This document shows positions 1 through 11,789 of a DNA stretch of 64,000 nucleotides, in pieces. The stretch covers positions 3,038,001 to 3,102,000 of the forward strand of contig CAVNZM010000012.1 of assembly GCA_963693365.1 (NCBI GenBank), in the 5' to 3' direction. The notes below the pieces were generated by a model, which ran no database searches, was not told where the DNA came from, and saw only the letters and a program-made list of their open reading frames with translations. The stretch's first letter is position 1. Every line of letters begins with the position of its first letter. Position numbers and translations under genes: made by a program. Source of the DNA: Amoebidium appalachense (taxonomy: Eukaryota > Ichthyosporea).

Positions 1-299
1 GGCACCAAAAAAATATGCACTGTTACAGCCGTGTTTGATTTTATTTTCGCTTGTGCATGTTGAGTGCTTACTTTTCGTCCACACTTGCTTACCGATGATG
101 CTTTCTTACGTTGTGTTTCTGTGCGCTTGGATTTTTCGTGTTGTGTTTCCGTGCACTTGGGTTAAGACTGGCAGGGCAGCCTTTGTGCTGCCAGGGCTGT
201 GTGGGTTCCGGTGGTGTAAATCGGGGTTTGGCTGTTCCCGAGTACTGCACACATGCCGTGGCTTGCAAGCGCGCCTGCAGACGCTAACTGTGGCTTGTA
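1..299. other. Unassigned DNA at left edge
   Basis: No convincing gene. A 111-codon plus-strand frame starts at 35 but is Cys/Leu/Val-rich without recognisable domains and runs into the duplicated block that follows. I treat it as chance. Confidence 0.4.
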
Positions 300-633
300 C
301 CGCTGAAGCTCCTGCAACGTGCCCTTGTGGCCACTTTGTGTCTGCATCGTGCGTGCGCGAGCAAAGTTAGGCTTGACCCTTCACGCAAATGCATGAGTCC
401 CCGGACACAGCCAAACCCATAGCACAGTGCATTTCTGTAGCAACTCTCGAGCTCGAGCCGCTTATGATTTGCATAGCTGCATGCAACTTTCTACCGCCTC
501 ACTCTACTTTCTATCGCCCGATCACATGTGGATGTGTCGTGTGCATGGCAGCGCTCTGTTGCTTTTGCCTGGGACGTCTGCATCCCTACCACGGACTGAT
601 GTCTAACCCTTGCTTTCCCCTCCTACACTCTAG

Positions 634-845
634 GCATGCCGGCTGATTTTGCACAACACAGCCAAGCAGCGGATAAGAGAGACTGCACAAACGACAGCCT
701 GACGACCAACCAGCAACATGCGGCTGATGACTCGGCACCACCTCTGAAAAGGCAAGGGCGTGGGTGTGTTGCAATGTGGTCACTTTGTGTCTGCATGGCG
801 CATGCGGGAGCAAAGTTGGGCTTGACCCTTCACGCAAACGCATAG
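634..845 (+). repeat. Duplicated exon-boundary core, copy 1
   Basis: The core follows an intron-end-like tract (TCTAAC, a pyrimidine run, then CTCTAG). In the frame that is open in the 7108 exon this copy stops after about 22 codons at a TGA, so it looks like a broken exon copy. Confidence 0.6.
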
Positions 846-1638
846 AGTCCCCAGACACAGCCAAACCCACATAGCACAAGTTTGCATTTTAGTAGTGGTT
901 TAGTTAGCCTCTCTCGAAATCTGCATCTCATAAAGCTTGTGTGCACTTCAAAGTTTGGGCGTATTGTTCGTCGAGGTTTGTTTGTGCGGGGCCTTTTCCT
1001 GTGTTTTTCTTTTAGCTAAAGTTTAGTCACTTTCGAGCTGCATCATTGATATATATCATGTGCATGGAACGTACCTCAGCTCACGTGCACGAACAGAATT
1101 CATGTGGTTTTCTCGTGGTTTGTTTTTGTAGCACGTTTTCTCCTTGACTTGAGTCTATTGTTGTTGAGGTTTGCCTGGGTGGCCATTATCGTGTGTTGTG
1201 CTTTTAGCTGAATCGCTTTGGAGCTACATCATACGCTAGTATTGCTGCATGCAACTTTCACTCACTTGCACAGTCCGTCTCTAAAATAGAAGGGAAAAAA
1301 AGACTTGGAAAAAACGAAAAAATGACTAGCTTGCGCATGCGCACAGCACAGTCGGTGCTTATTGGCAGTCTTAGACAGTGGTTACTATGATAGCACACCC
1401 CTAAGGGGTTTCGAACAAAAAATATCCCCGGGATAAAAAAGAAGGGGAAAAGGGCAGGGGGAAAGGAAAAAAAAAAAAAAGAGCCCCCGCTGGAGGGAAA
1501 GAAAAAAAAAAGGGGGGAGGGGGGGACGAAAAATAAAAAAATAAAAATAGTAAGTCCCCGGGATAAAAAAGAATGGGGGATAAGGTGGGGGAGGGGGGAG
1601 GGGGGGGGGGGCGGAGAAAAGCCTTCGGGGGAAGGGGG

Positions 1639-1677
<39 letters not shown>

Positions 1678-1903
1678 CTGAAGAGGGCCAAAAACGACGG
1701 GGATTAAAAAAATGTCCCCGGAATAAAATAGAAAATAAATACTATAGAATGAAAAGAAAAAAACGGGGGAAAGTCAAAAAAAAAAGAAAAGAAAGAAAGG
1801 AAGACTAAGAAAAGAAAAAAAGCCCCCGGGATATATATATATATTTAACGGACTATAAAGAGTATATAGTATTTATAAATCGGGACTGTTGCTTTTGCTG
1901 GGT

Positions 1904-2070
1904 CTTGTCTGCACAAACGACAGCCTGACGACCAACCAGCAACATGCGGCTGATGACTCGGCACCACCTCTGAAAAGGCAAGGGCGTGGGTGTGTTGCAA
2001 TGTGGTCACTTTGTGTCTGCATGGCGCATGCGGGAGCAAAGTTGGGCTTGACCCTTCACGCAAACGCATG
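1904..2070 (+). repeat. Duplicated core, copy 2 (5' truncated)
   Basis: Matches copy 1 from GCACAAACGACAGCCTGACG onward. The upstream intron-end tract is deleted, joining the unit head directly to mid-core. Confidence 0.6.
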
Positions 2071-2605
2071 TCTAGATCTAGAGACAAAACCAAAGCCATA
2101 GCACAGTGCACAAGTTAGTCACTCTGCATCTCACATGTTTGTGTGCAACTTTGGGCTTGTTAGATTGTTCCTCTAGGTTGATTTGAGTGGCCCGATTTTC
2201 TGTGTTGTGCCTTTAGCTATATTTCGTGCACGTGCTTCCACTCACGTGCGCAAACAGAATTCATGTGGTTTTCTCACGGTTTGTTTTTGTAGCTCGTTCG
2301 CTTCTTGACCTTAGTCTATTGTTGTTGAGGTTTGCCTGGGTGGCATATTTTCATGCGCTTAGCCTTTTGCTTAATCATTAGAGCTGCATCATACGTTAGT
2401 ATGTCTGCATGCAACTTTCACTCACTTGCACGGCCCGGAAAAAAAAACACGGAAATTCAAAAAAAGAAGAAACGGCTGGCTAGCATACAGCACAGTCGGT
2501 GTTTAGTTGACGTCTTAATCGGCGGTTACTATGGGAAAAAGACCTGTGGGAAAAAAAGAGAGAGAGAGAGAGAGGGCCAAAAGAAAAAAAAAAAACCCCC
2601 CCTCG

Positions 2606-2641
<36 letters not shown>

Positions 2642-2642
2642 A

Positions 2643-2683
<41 letters not shown>

Positions 2684-3534
2684 CAGGATAAAAAAGTTTT
2701 AAAGGAGGGGGAAAAACGGGCAAAAAAAAATATATAAACTTCCCTGAAAAAAAAGAAGAAAAAAGAAAAAAAAAAGGAAAAGTAACCGGAATACAAAAAG
2801 AAGAAGAAGGGGGGAGGATCATGCCCCTGGATAAAAAGAAACAAAGGGGGGGAAAAAAAATGAAAAAATGCTCCCGGGTATTAGAGAGAGAAAAACGTCC
2901 ACTGGATACAAAAAAGAAGTGGGAGAAGACCTTAAGGGGAAAAAACGTCCCATAGGTAAAAAATAAAAACAAAATAAAAAATGCACAAAAAAGAAGGGGT
3001 AGGGAAAAAAAAAAAAAAAAGGACGCCCCCGTGATAAAAAGAAGAAGAAGCCATGTTGGGAAAAAAAAGAAAAGAAAAAAATGTCCCCGGGATAGGGGGG
3101 GGGGGGGGGGGATACTGTGTCGTGTAGATGGCAGCTCTCTGTTTGGGTCTTGCCTGCATTGCTACCACGGACCTCTCTTGAGCCTCTCTCGAATTCAGCA
3201 TCTCATATGTTTGTGTGCACCTTTTTGAGTTTATTGTTCGTCGAGGTTTCTTTGTGTGGCCCCTTTTTCCTGGGTTGTGCATTTAGCTTAGGCGCTTAAA
3301 AGTTTCGAGCTGCATCGTACATAATGTTGCAACGTGCTTCTTCTCACGTGCATGAGCAGGACTTATGTGCTTGCCTACGTTTACTTTTGTAGCACGTTTT
3401 CTTCATGAACTACGCCTATTTTTTTGGGATGGCATGCTTTCCTGTGTTGTGCATTTAGTTCAGTCACTTTCGAGCTGCATCATACGTTAGTATTGCTGCA
3501 TGCAGCTTTCACTCACTTTCACAGCCCGAATTTG

Positions 3535-3591
<57 letters not shown>

Positions 3592-3684
3592 GCTAGCTAG
3601 GGGTAGAGTGCAGTCGGTGCTTAGTTGAAGTATTAGATGGTGGTTATAATGAGAACACACTCCTAAGGGGCTCCTCCGGGGACA

Positions 3685-3725
<41 letters not shown>

Positions 3726-4054
3726 ATAAAAAAAATAAAAGAAAGCCCCGGGATAAAAAAGAAAGGGGACAAGATGGGGAATGTACGGCCACATGAAGAA
3801 AAAAGAAAAGTCTCCGGGGATAAAAGAAAAAATAATAATAAAGAAAAGAAAAGAGGGCTAAAAAAGTTCCAGGGATTTAAAAAGAAAAGGAAGAAAGAAA
3901 GAAGAAAGAACTTAAAAAAACTTGAGCCGGGGACAACCTGGGTTAAAAAGCCAAAAAAAAACAACAGGGCCCGTTGCTTTGGCCTGGGACTTGTCTGCAT
4001 CACCACCACGGACATATGTCTAACCCTTGCTTTCCCCACCCTCCCACACTCTAG

Positions 4055-4266
4055 GCATGCCGGCGGATTTTGCACAACACAGGCAAGCAGCGGATCAGAG
4101 AGACACCACAAACGACAGCCTGACGACCAACCAGCAACATGCGGCTGATGACTCGGCACCACCTCTGAAAAGGCAAGGGCGTGGGTGTGTTGCAATGTGG
4201 TCACTTTGTGTCTGCATGGCGCATGCGGGAGCAAAGTTGGGCTTGACCCTTCACGCAAACGCATGA
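4055..4266 (+). repeat. Duplicated exon-boundary core, copy 3
   Basis: Full-length copy, nearly identical to copy 1, including the CTCTAG junction and the early in-frame TGA. Confidence 0.65.
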
Positions 4267-5130
4267 GTCCCCAGACACAGCCAAATCCATAGCACAAATC
4301 TGCCTATTAGTAGTTGTTTAGTTAGCCTCTTTCGAAATCAGCATCTCATATGCTTGTGTGCAACTTTGGACTCGTTAGACTGTTCCTCGAGGTTTATTTG
4401 TGTGGCACGATTTCCGTGTTGTGCTTTTAGTTTAATCACTTTCGAGCTGCATCATACCTGTTGCTTCCAACGTGCACGAACAGAATTCATATGGCTTTCT
4501 CGCGGTCTGGTTTTGTAGCACGTTTTCTTCTTGACTTGACTCTATTGGTCGTCGAGGTTTGTTTGGGTGGCAAAGCTTTCCTGTGGTGTGCATTTAGCTT
4601 TAGAGCTGCACTGTACGTTAGCATTGCTGCGTGAAGCTTTCACTCACTTGCACAGTACGATTTGTTTTTCAAGAAAAAAAAAAAAAAAAAAAAAAAGGAA
4701 AGGAAAGGGAGGGGGAAAAAAAGCGGCTAGCTAGGGCATAGCGCAGTCGGTGTGTAGTGGAAGTTTTAGATGGTGGTTGCTATGAGAACACACCCGTTCT
4801 AATGGGCTTTTTCGGGGACAGATAGTTGAAAAAAAAAAAAAAATTCCCCGGGATAAAAAGAAGGTAAAAAAGGAGGAGGAAAAGAAGAAAAAAGACCCCG
4901 GGGCTAAAAAAGAGAAAATAGAGAGGGCCAAAAGGGAGGGAAAAAAGAAAAAAAGAAAAAAAGAAAAAAAGAGAAAACGGAGGCCTCGGGAAAAAACCCC
5001 CTGGGACATTCGGAGGGAGGGGAGGGAAAAAAAAAAAAAAAAAAAAAAAAAGTCTCCGGGATAAAAAAAGGAAAGGAAAAAAAGGGAAAAAAAGGTTAAA
5101 AAAAGAAGAAGAAAAAATTGCTGCGCGGGG

Positions 5131-5176
<46 letters not shown>

Positions 5177-5240
5177 AGAGAGGGAAAAAAATATGTCCCT
5201 GGATTAAAAAAAAGAAAAAGGGGGGGGGGGGGGGGGGGGG

Positions 5241-5347
5241 GGAAATGAAAAAATGCTCCCGGGTTTAGAGAGAAAAAAACGTCCACGGGATACAAAAAAG
5301 AAACCGGGGTTGAAAAAAGGGGGGGGAAAAGCTCCCCGAGGTTTTTT

Positions 5348-5391
<44 letters not shown>

Positions 5392-5641
5392 ACCCGGGAT
5401 TAAGAAAAGAAGAAGAAGGCATAAAAAGAAGAAATGTGGGGGGAAAAACTTTGAAAAGAAAAAAATGTACCCGGGATAGAAGGGGGGGGGGGGGGGGGGG
5501 GAAAGGGGGGGGGGGGGGAGAGGGGGGGGGGGGGGGGGGGGGGAATGAAAAAATGCTCCCGGGTTTAGAGAGAAAAAAACGTCCACGGGATACAAAAAAG
5601 AAACCGGGGTTGAAAAAAGGGGGGAAAAAGGCTCCCCGAGG

Positions 5642-5688
<47 letters not shown>

Positions 5689-5780
5689 ACCCGGGATTAA
5701 GAAAAGAAGAAGAAGGAAAAAAAGAAGAAATGTAGGGGAAAAAACTTTGAAAAGAAAAAAATGTACCCGGGATAGAAAGG
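5241..5780. repeat. Two tandem copies of a ~300-bp A/G-rich block
   Basis: Positions 5241-5480 and 5543-5780 are almost the same sequence offset by about 302 bp. Both run from AAATGAAAAAATGCTCCCGG through a T/A-tract hairpin to ATGTACCCGGGATAGAA. A more diverged relative lies at about 2855-3100. Differences are mainly homopolymer length. Confidence 0.7.
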
Positions 5781-5902
5781 GGGGGGGGGGGGGATTACTG
5801 TGTCGTGTGCATGGCAGCACTCTGTTGCCTTTGCTTGGGTCTTGTCTGCATCACTACCACGGACATATGTCTAACCCTTGCTTTCCCCTCCCACTCTCTA
5901 GG

Positions 5903-6029
5903 CATGCCGACGGATTTTGCACAACACAGGCAGGCAGCGGATGAGAGACACCACAAACGACAGCCTGACGACCAACCAGCAACATGCGGCTGATGACTCG
6001 GCACCACCTCTGAAAAGGCAAGGGCGTGT
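5903..6029 (+). repeat. Duplicated exon-boundary core, copy 4 (3' truncated)
   Basis: Same junction and core, cut after AAAAGGCAAGGGCGTG, where it joins a different downstream segment. Confidence 0.6.
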
Positions 6030-6181
6030 AATTGCTGCATGCAACTTTCTACCGCCTCACTAGCTCGCACAGAACGAATCAAGAAAATAAACCTTGAAGC
6101 CCCCGCCCCGGGGGGGGGGGGGGGGGGGGGAGGGGGGGGGGGGGGGGGAGAGGGGGGGGGGGGGGAGGGGGAGGGGGAGGT

Positions 6182-6212
<31 letters not shown>

Positions 6213-7107
6213 GGGGGTCAGGCTAGCTAGGATACAGCACGGTCGGTGCTTAGTGGAAGTCTTCTGAGACAGTTGTTACTATGGGAACATACTCCTCAGG
6301 GTCTTCTCCGGGCAAAAAAAATATAAGAAAATAAGAAGATCCGGGATAAAAAAAATAAGGAAACTTAAAATAGAAGGAAAATGTCCCCGAGAAAAAAATA
6401 ATAAAAAATAAAACATTGCAGCTGCAACGCGGGGATGAAAAAAAGAAGGGAAAAAAAGAAAAAGAAAAAAAAAAGCCCGGGGATGCTAAAAAATAAAAGA
6501 ATAAATGGAAAATAAAAAAGGTCCCCAGTATGAATCAAAGGAGGGGGAAAAAAGAAAAGAAAAGCGCGCACACACACCAAAAAAAAAATAAAAAAAAAAT
6601 AAATAAAGAAAAAAAAAAAAGAAGAAGACAGAAAAAAAAAGTGGAGGAAACAATAAAGTGAAAAACAAAAAGGTCCCCGGTATGAAACAATTTAGGTAAT
6701 AAAAAAGAAAGAAAAAAAGAAAAAAACGTCCACGTGACGGGAGGAAGGGGGAAAAAAAAAAAAAAGAAAGAAAGAAAAAAGCCCCAAGGATGAAAAATAA
6801 GAAGGAAAAGAAAAAAAACGTGTCCCCGGTATGAAACAAAGTATGAAAAAAAAAGGAAAAGAAAAGGAGGAAACTCCTCCACAGGACGGGAGGGGAAGAA
6901 AAAACCTGGGGAAAAGAAGAAAAAAAAAAGCCCCGGGGATAAAAAAAAAGGAAAAGAAAAATTTTCCTCAGGGGGCAAAAAAACACATGCATGTGTATGT
7001 GTCGTGTGCAATATCAGCACTCTGTTGCTTTTTTGCTTGGGTCTTGCCTGCATCACCACCACCGACACATGTCTAACCCTTGCTTTCCCCACCCTCCTAC
7101 ACTCTAG

Positions 7108-7278
7108 GCATGCCGGCGGGTTTCGCACAACACGGCCAAGCAGCAAATAAGAGAATTCGTCAAGAGGCAGCCCCAACCTGTTGAGCCTATCACCATCATT
7201 TACATGTCGGCCAAGGAGCGTGCGGCTCTGTTTGAGAACTTGTACGGGGTGAAGGGAAAAGGTGCAGAGACTACCTGA
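7108..7278 (+). CDS. Putative last coding exon of an unidentified gene
   Basis: The exon begins right after an acceptor-like tract (pyrimidine run, CTCTAG) and stays open for 56 codons to TGA at 7276-7278. The C-terminal part (PITIIYMSAKERAALFENLYG, then KGKGAETT) looks like ordinary globular protein rather than repeat translation. I do not recognise the family. Upstream coding exons were not found; the preceding kilobases hold partial copies of this exon's first third. Alternative: exon start slightly downstream (AG at about 7145). The reading frame is more convincing than the exact 5' boundary. Confidence 0.4.
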   Translation, partial: ACRRVSHNTAKQQIREFVKRQPQPVEPITIIYMSAKERAALFENLYGVKGKGAETT

Positions 7279-8010
<732 letters not shown>

Positions 8011-8254
8011 AGCCTGAATGACGCTACGTGTATAGATATAGGCACATAACCACACCACTCTTGTTGAAAACTAAAACACAATCAACACCCTGTGCCCGTC
8101 TGCTTCCCAAGTGTGTGATGACCACGACTGCACCACAGTGTCACAGGCACATCTGCTGACGAGGTTATGCATTTTCCGCAGGCTGCCAGCACATAACGGT
8201 GTTCCAGCCCTGCAGCTGCGCGACCAGCAACAAGGGCTGCATTTGCACTTAATG
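8011..8254. other. Unique-looking DNA, no gene seen
   Basis: Mixed composition between the CA block and the minisatellite. Short frames on both strands lack domains. Confidence 0.4.
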
Positions 8255-9050
8255 TGCTTGTGGTATGTTCGGAATACCTGGTATGCTTGTGTATTCGGAA
8301 TAGCCAGCATGCTTGTGTATTCGGAATAGCCAGCATGCTTGTGTATTCGGAATCATTCTGGTATGCTTGTGTATTCGGAATAGCCAGCATGCTTGTGTAT
8401 TCGGAATCATTCTGGTATGCTTGTGTATTCGGAATAGCCAGCATTCTTGTGTATTCGGAACTTCTGGTATTCTTGTGTCTGTGTGTATTCGGAATAGCCA
8501 GCATGCTTGTGTATTCGGAATAGCCAGCATGCTTGTGTATTCGGAATCATTCTGGTATGCATGTGTATTCGGAATAACCAGCATGCTTGTGTATTCGGAA
8601 TACCTGGTATGCTTGTGTATTCGGAATAGCCAGCATGCTTGTGTATTCGGAATCATTCTGTTATGCTTGTGTATTCGGAATAGCCAGCATGCTTGTGTAA
8701 TCGGAATACCTGGTATGCTTGTGTATTCGGAATAGCCAGCATGCTTGTGTATTCGGAATCATTCTGTTATGCTTGTGTATTCGGAATAGCCAGCATGCTT
8801 GTGTATTCGGAATCATTCTGTTATGCTTGTGTATTCGGAATAGCCAGCATGCTTGTGTATTCGGAATCATTCTGTTATGCTTGTGTATTCGGAATAGCCA
8901 GCATGCTTGTGTATTCGGAATCATTCTGTTATGCTTGTGTATTCGGAATCATTCTGTTATGCTTGTGTATTCGGAATCATTCTGTTATGCTTGTGTATTC
9001 GGAATAGCCAGCATGCTTGTGTATGCGGAGTACCCAGTATGCTGGTGTAT
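8255..9050 (+). repeat. 26/28-bp minisatellite
   Basis: About 29 units start TGCTTGTGTATTCGGAA and then carry one of two tails: TAGCCAGCA (26-bp unit) or TCATTCTG[GT]TA (28-bp unit). The two types alternate irregularly. A third tail (TACCTGGTA) occurs a few times. Units near 8255-9010 are highly similar. Confidence 0.9.
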
Positions 9051-9650
9051 TTGGAACAACGATAACGTTAACTCTTGTGGTATGTTTGGAATATGGTGTT
9101 ATGAATGTGGCGTATTTAGAATACCCATAATGCTTGTGGTGTATTCGGAATATGGCATCATGCATGTGGATGATACTCGAAATATTTATAATGCATGTGG
9201 GATATTCGAAATATTTATAATGCATGTGGGATATTCGCCGTATGTAATGCATGTGGCATTTTCGAAATATTTATAGTGCATGTGGATTGTTAGGAATACC
9301 CATAATGCTTGTGGAATATTCGAATACCATTAGGCTTGTGGAATATCCGGAATACCCATTAAGCTTGTGGTATTTTCGGGATATTCATTATGCCTGTGGA
9401 ATATTCGGAAAACACTGGCATATTGCATAATCGATAGGGTTGTGGATATTTGGAATACCCATAATGCAGTGGATTCAGAATACCCTCTAATTAGCTAAAC
9501 TCTGGTGGAATTATTCCATTCAAGATACCCGGGCCCATAATGATTGTGTTGCGGAGAATTCGAAATACACATAATGATTGGGGAGAATTCGTAAAACCCA
9601 GTGTAGTCGTGGAATATTCAGAAACCCATTATGCTTTTGGGTTAATAATG
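9051..9650 (+). repeat. Decayed flank of the minisatellite
   Basis: The same theme (ATAATGCTTGTGG ... ATTCGGAATA) continues with increasing divergence and variable spacing, consistent with an older array edge. Confidence 0.65.
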
Positions 9651-10280
9651 CTTCAACAGTGATGATTTTATGAATGTGATTATCAAAGTGGTGGTGGAAC
9701 AGGGAGCACCCGGTCCCCGTGCACACAACAGACCTATGGGCCATGTGTGACTGAGGTCTTATCGGCAAGCATAGCGACAAAACTGTTCCTAAACCTTACA
9801 CATTCCCAGATATACATTTTGGGGGGTACTCTTAGATTGGAATGACGAGTGATGGAGGAGCTAACAAAATTAGGTTTATGACCCTCTTTGTGATGAAGAA
9901 CTGGCGGCATGTTTGAATGTGCCTTCCCCTTTTGGGTACAACACATGCCAATCATGACTTTTCGCCAATCATCAGACGGTGCACTTTCCGATGGCGCCAA
10001 CTTTTTCTGTGTTGTGAAACTTTGGGTTTTGTGATGAGCATGCCGGCCAGCTCGGCTGTGTACCGGCTATATTCAGCTGTGTACCGTGACGAGAAAGGGC
10101 CCCCTACTTGAAATGAGGTGGTGTTAAACAGGAGCATGGAATGGCATCATTTATGGAGAGCCGCTCACTGACAGCAAGGCAGCCTACTAGTAGGCAGACA
10201 TTTCAAATCATCGTGGTATGCCAAATGTTACAGAAACTGATGTCGACAGCAAATCGGAATACATTTAGGAAAAGCCTCCC
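9651..10280. other. Unassigned mixed-composition DNA
   Basis: Overlapping minus-strand frames of 88 and 61 codons and a plus-strand frame (10141-10290) exist, without domains I recognise. A short direct repeat (GCTGTGTACCG) occurs at about 10057-10088. No gene is supported. Confidence 0.3.
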
Positions 10281-10360
10281 CCCCCCCCCCCAAACCACAC
10301 ACACACACTACCCCAAACAAGCACACCCCTCCCATCAACTACAGCCCTCCCCTCCCCCTC

Positions 10361-10408
<48 letters not shown>

Positions 10409-10811
10409 GGGAAACAGATAAACTACACACACACACACACAAAAACCCACGCAGACATGCGCGCACACACACCGTGAAAAACAAACACAAACGTCGGCAC
10501 TGTGACACGCACACACACAAACAAAATACATACACACACGCACACCAACACACACACGAATTTTTTTAAACAAAATTTCACCACTTACCCACCCCCCCGC
10601 AGGCACACAAGCAGACCTCGGCGCACCCATACAAGCACACACACTAATGTCCCTCCCCCCCCCCCTCCCCCTCCCCCTCCTCCCCCACCTATACACGCGC
10701 GCGCGCGCGCGCACATGCACGCACACACACATACACGCACAAAAATTTAACCCTTTTGCCCAACCATCCACCACTTACCCACGCCCCACTGACACACGCA
10801 CAAGTGTAAAA

Positions 10812-10842
<31 letters not shown>

Positions 10843-11015
10843 ATTACACGTGTGTGTTGTGCTGGTGTGTATGTGTGTGTGCGCGCGCGTGCGTGCCAGA
10901 TCTGTGCCACGTGTGTCCCCCCCCCCCCCCCCCCCCGGGGGGCAAGAAAAGAAACTTTTTTATCAGCTAAACCAGAAGCTCGCGTGTCCGGCATACTGTT
11001 TACAGTCTATGGCGT
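10281..11015. repeat. C-tract, CA- and GT-repeat block
   Basis: Long C runs (about 10363-10406 and 10918-10936), CA-rich DNA and a short (GT)n at 10812-10838. Pro-rich and Cys-Val frames derive from repeats. Confidence 0.85.
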
Positions 11016-11102
11016 ATGGCGACACTTCTCAATGATTCTTTTATTTTGCACACTCATTCCTCGCTAAAGATCTCACACCATATATGGGCAACACCGACGA
11101 TA

Positions 11103-11104
11103 TA

Positions 11105-11184
<80 letters not shown>

Positions 11185-11213
11185 TATATACACACACACA
11201 CACACACATACAT

Positions 11214-11273
<60 letters not shown>

Positions 11274-11278
11274 GTATA
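11103..11278. repeat. (TA)n/(CA)n compound microsatellite
   Basis: A GTGTGTG start, then (TA)n to about 11190, CACACA, CATACATACA and a further (CA)n to a (TA)n end. Confidence 0.9.
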
Positions 11279-11339
11279 TTAGTTTTTAGTCTAGCGTCAA
11301 TAACAGCAGTATTTGGCGTCAAAATATTGTCATAGGCCT

Positions 11340-11760
11340 AAGAGGGCATCAAATAGCCTAGGATCAAGAAGTGAAACGGACAAAGAAGACAAATAAGAGC
11401 AAGGGCAAGGACGAGAAAGAACTAGAAAGTGGAAGGAGGATGAAGGGAGGTGAAAGAGAGAAGGGTGCTCAGAGGGAGAGAGAGGGGGGGGGACGAGAAA
11501 GTGAGAGAACGAGAGAGTGAAAGAAGCATTAGAAGGAAAGGGGAGCGAAAGAGAAAAGGAAGGGATCTCCCTCTGAGGTAAAAGGAAAGAGAGGGGGGGA
11601 GGGGGGGAGGCTTAGGAGGAGAAAGGGAAGGAAGGGGGAAGGGGGAGGGACGGTAGGTGGGAGAGAGGCAAAACCGTTTTTTAACAAGGGCTGAGGTAAG
11701 TAGCGCAAACTATGCTTCAGAAAGACAGGACACACTCTACCCAACAAAAACAAACTAACT
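11340..11760. repeat. Purine-rich (G/A) tract
   Basis: A strongly purine-biased plus strand with AGGGAGAG-type repeats lies just 3' of the BTB gene. No gene is seen. Confidence 0.7.
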
Positions 11761-11789
11761 TGAGAAAATAGGTATATTCCATATTCATT

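Larger units (their letters stand above)
300..7107 (+). repeat. Complex local duplication array (about six irregular units)
   Basis: A composite block recurs with spacing of about 0.85-1.8 kb. Block starts (GTTGCTTTTGCCTGGG-like) lie near 536, 1887, 3117, 3965, 5799 and 6999. In order a full unit has: a pyrimidine-rich stretch ending CTCTAG, a GCATGCCGGC-starting core, an AAAAGGCAAGGGCG segment, AT-rich DNA with AGTCACTTTCGAGCTGCATC, a CGGCTAGCTAGGG segment with CAGTCGGTGCTTAG, then A/G-rich low-complexity DNA. Copies differ by large internal deletions (units 2 and 3 are short), so this is not a simple satellite. The array ends where the last copy joins a frame that stays open for 57 codons. 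Peptide frames inside the copies (for example one starting MPADFAQH) repeat because the DNA repeats. Confidence 0.75.

Noticed and set aside
586-4297. Repeated minus-strand peptide starting MRLREGSSPTLLPHAPC
   Set aside because: It appears in each duplicated block because the DNA is copied; frames end at block edges and no domain is present.
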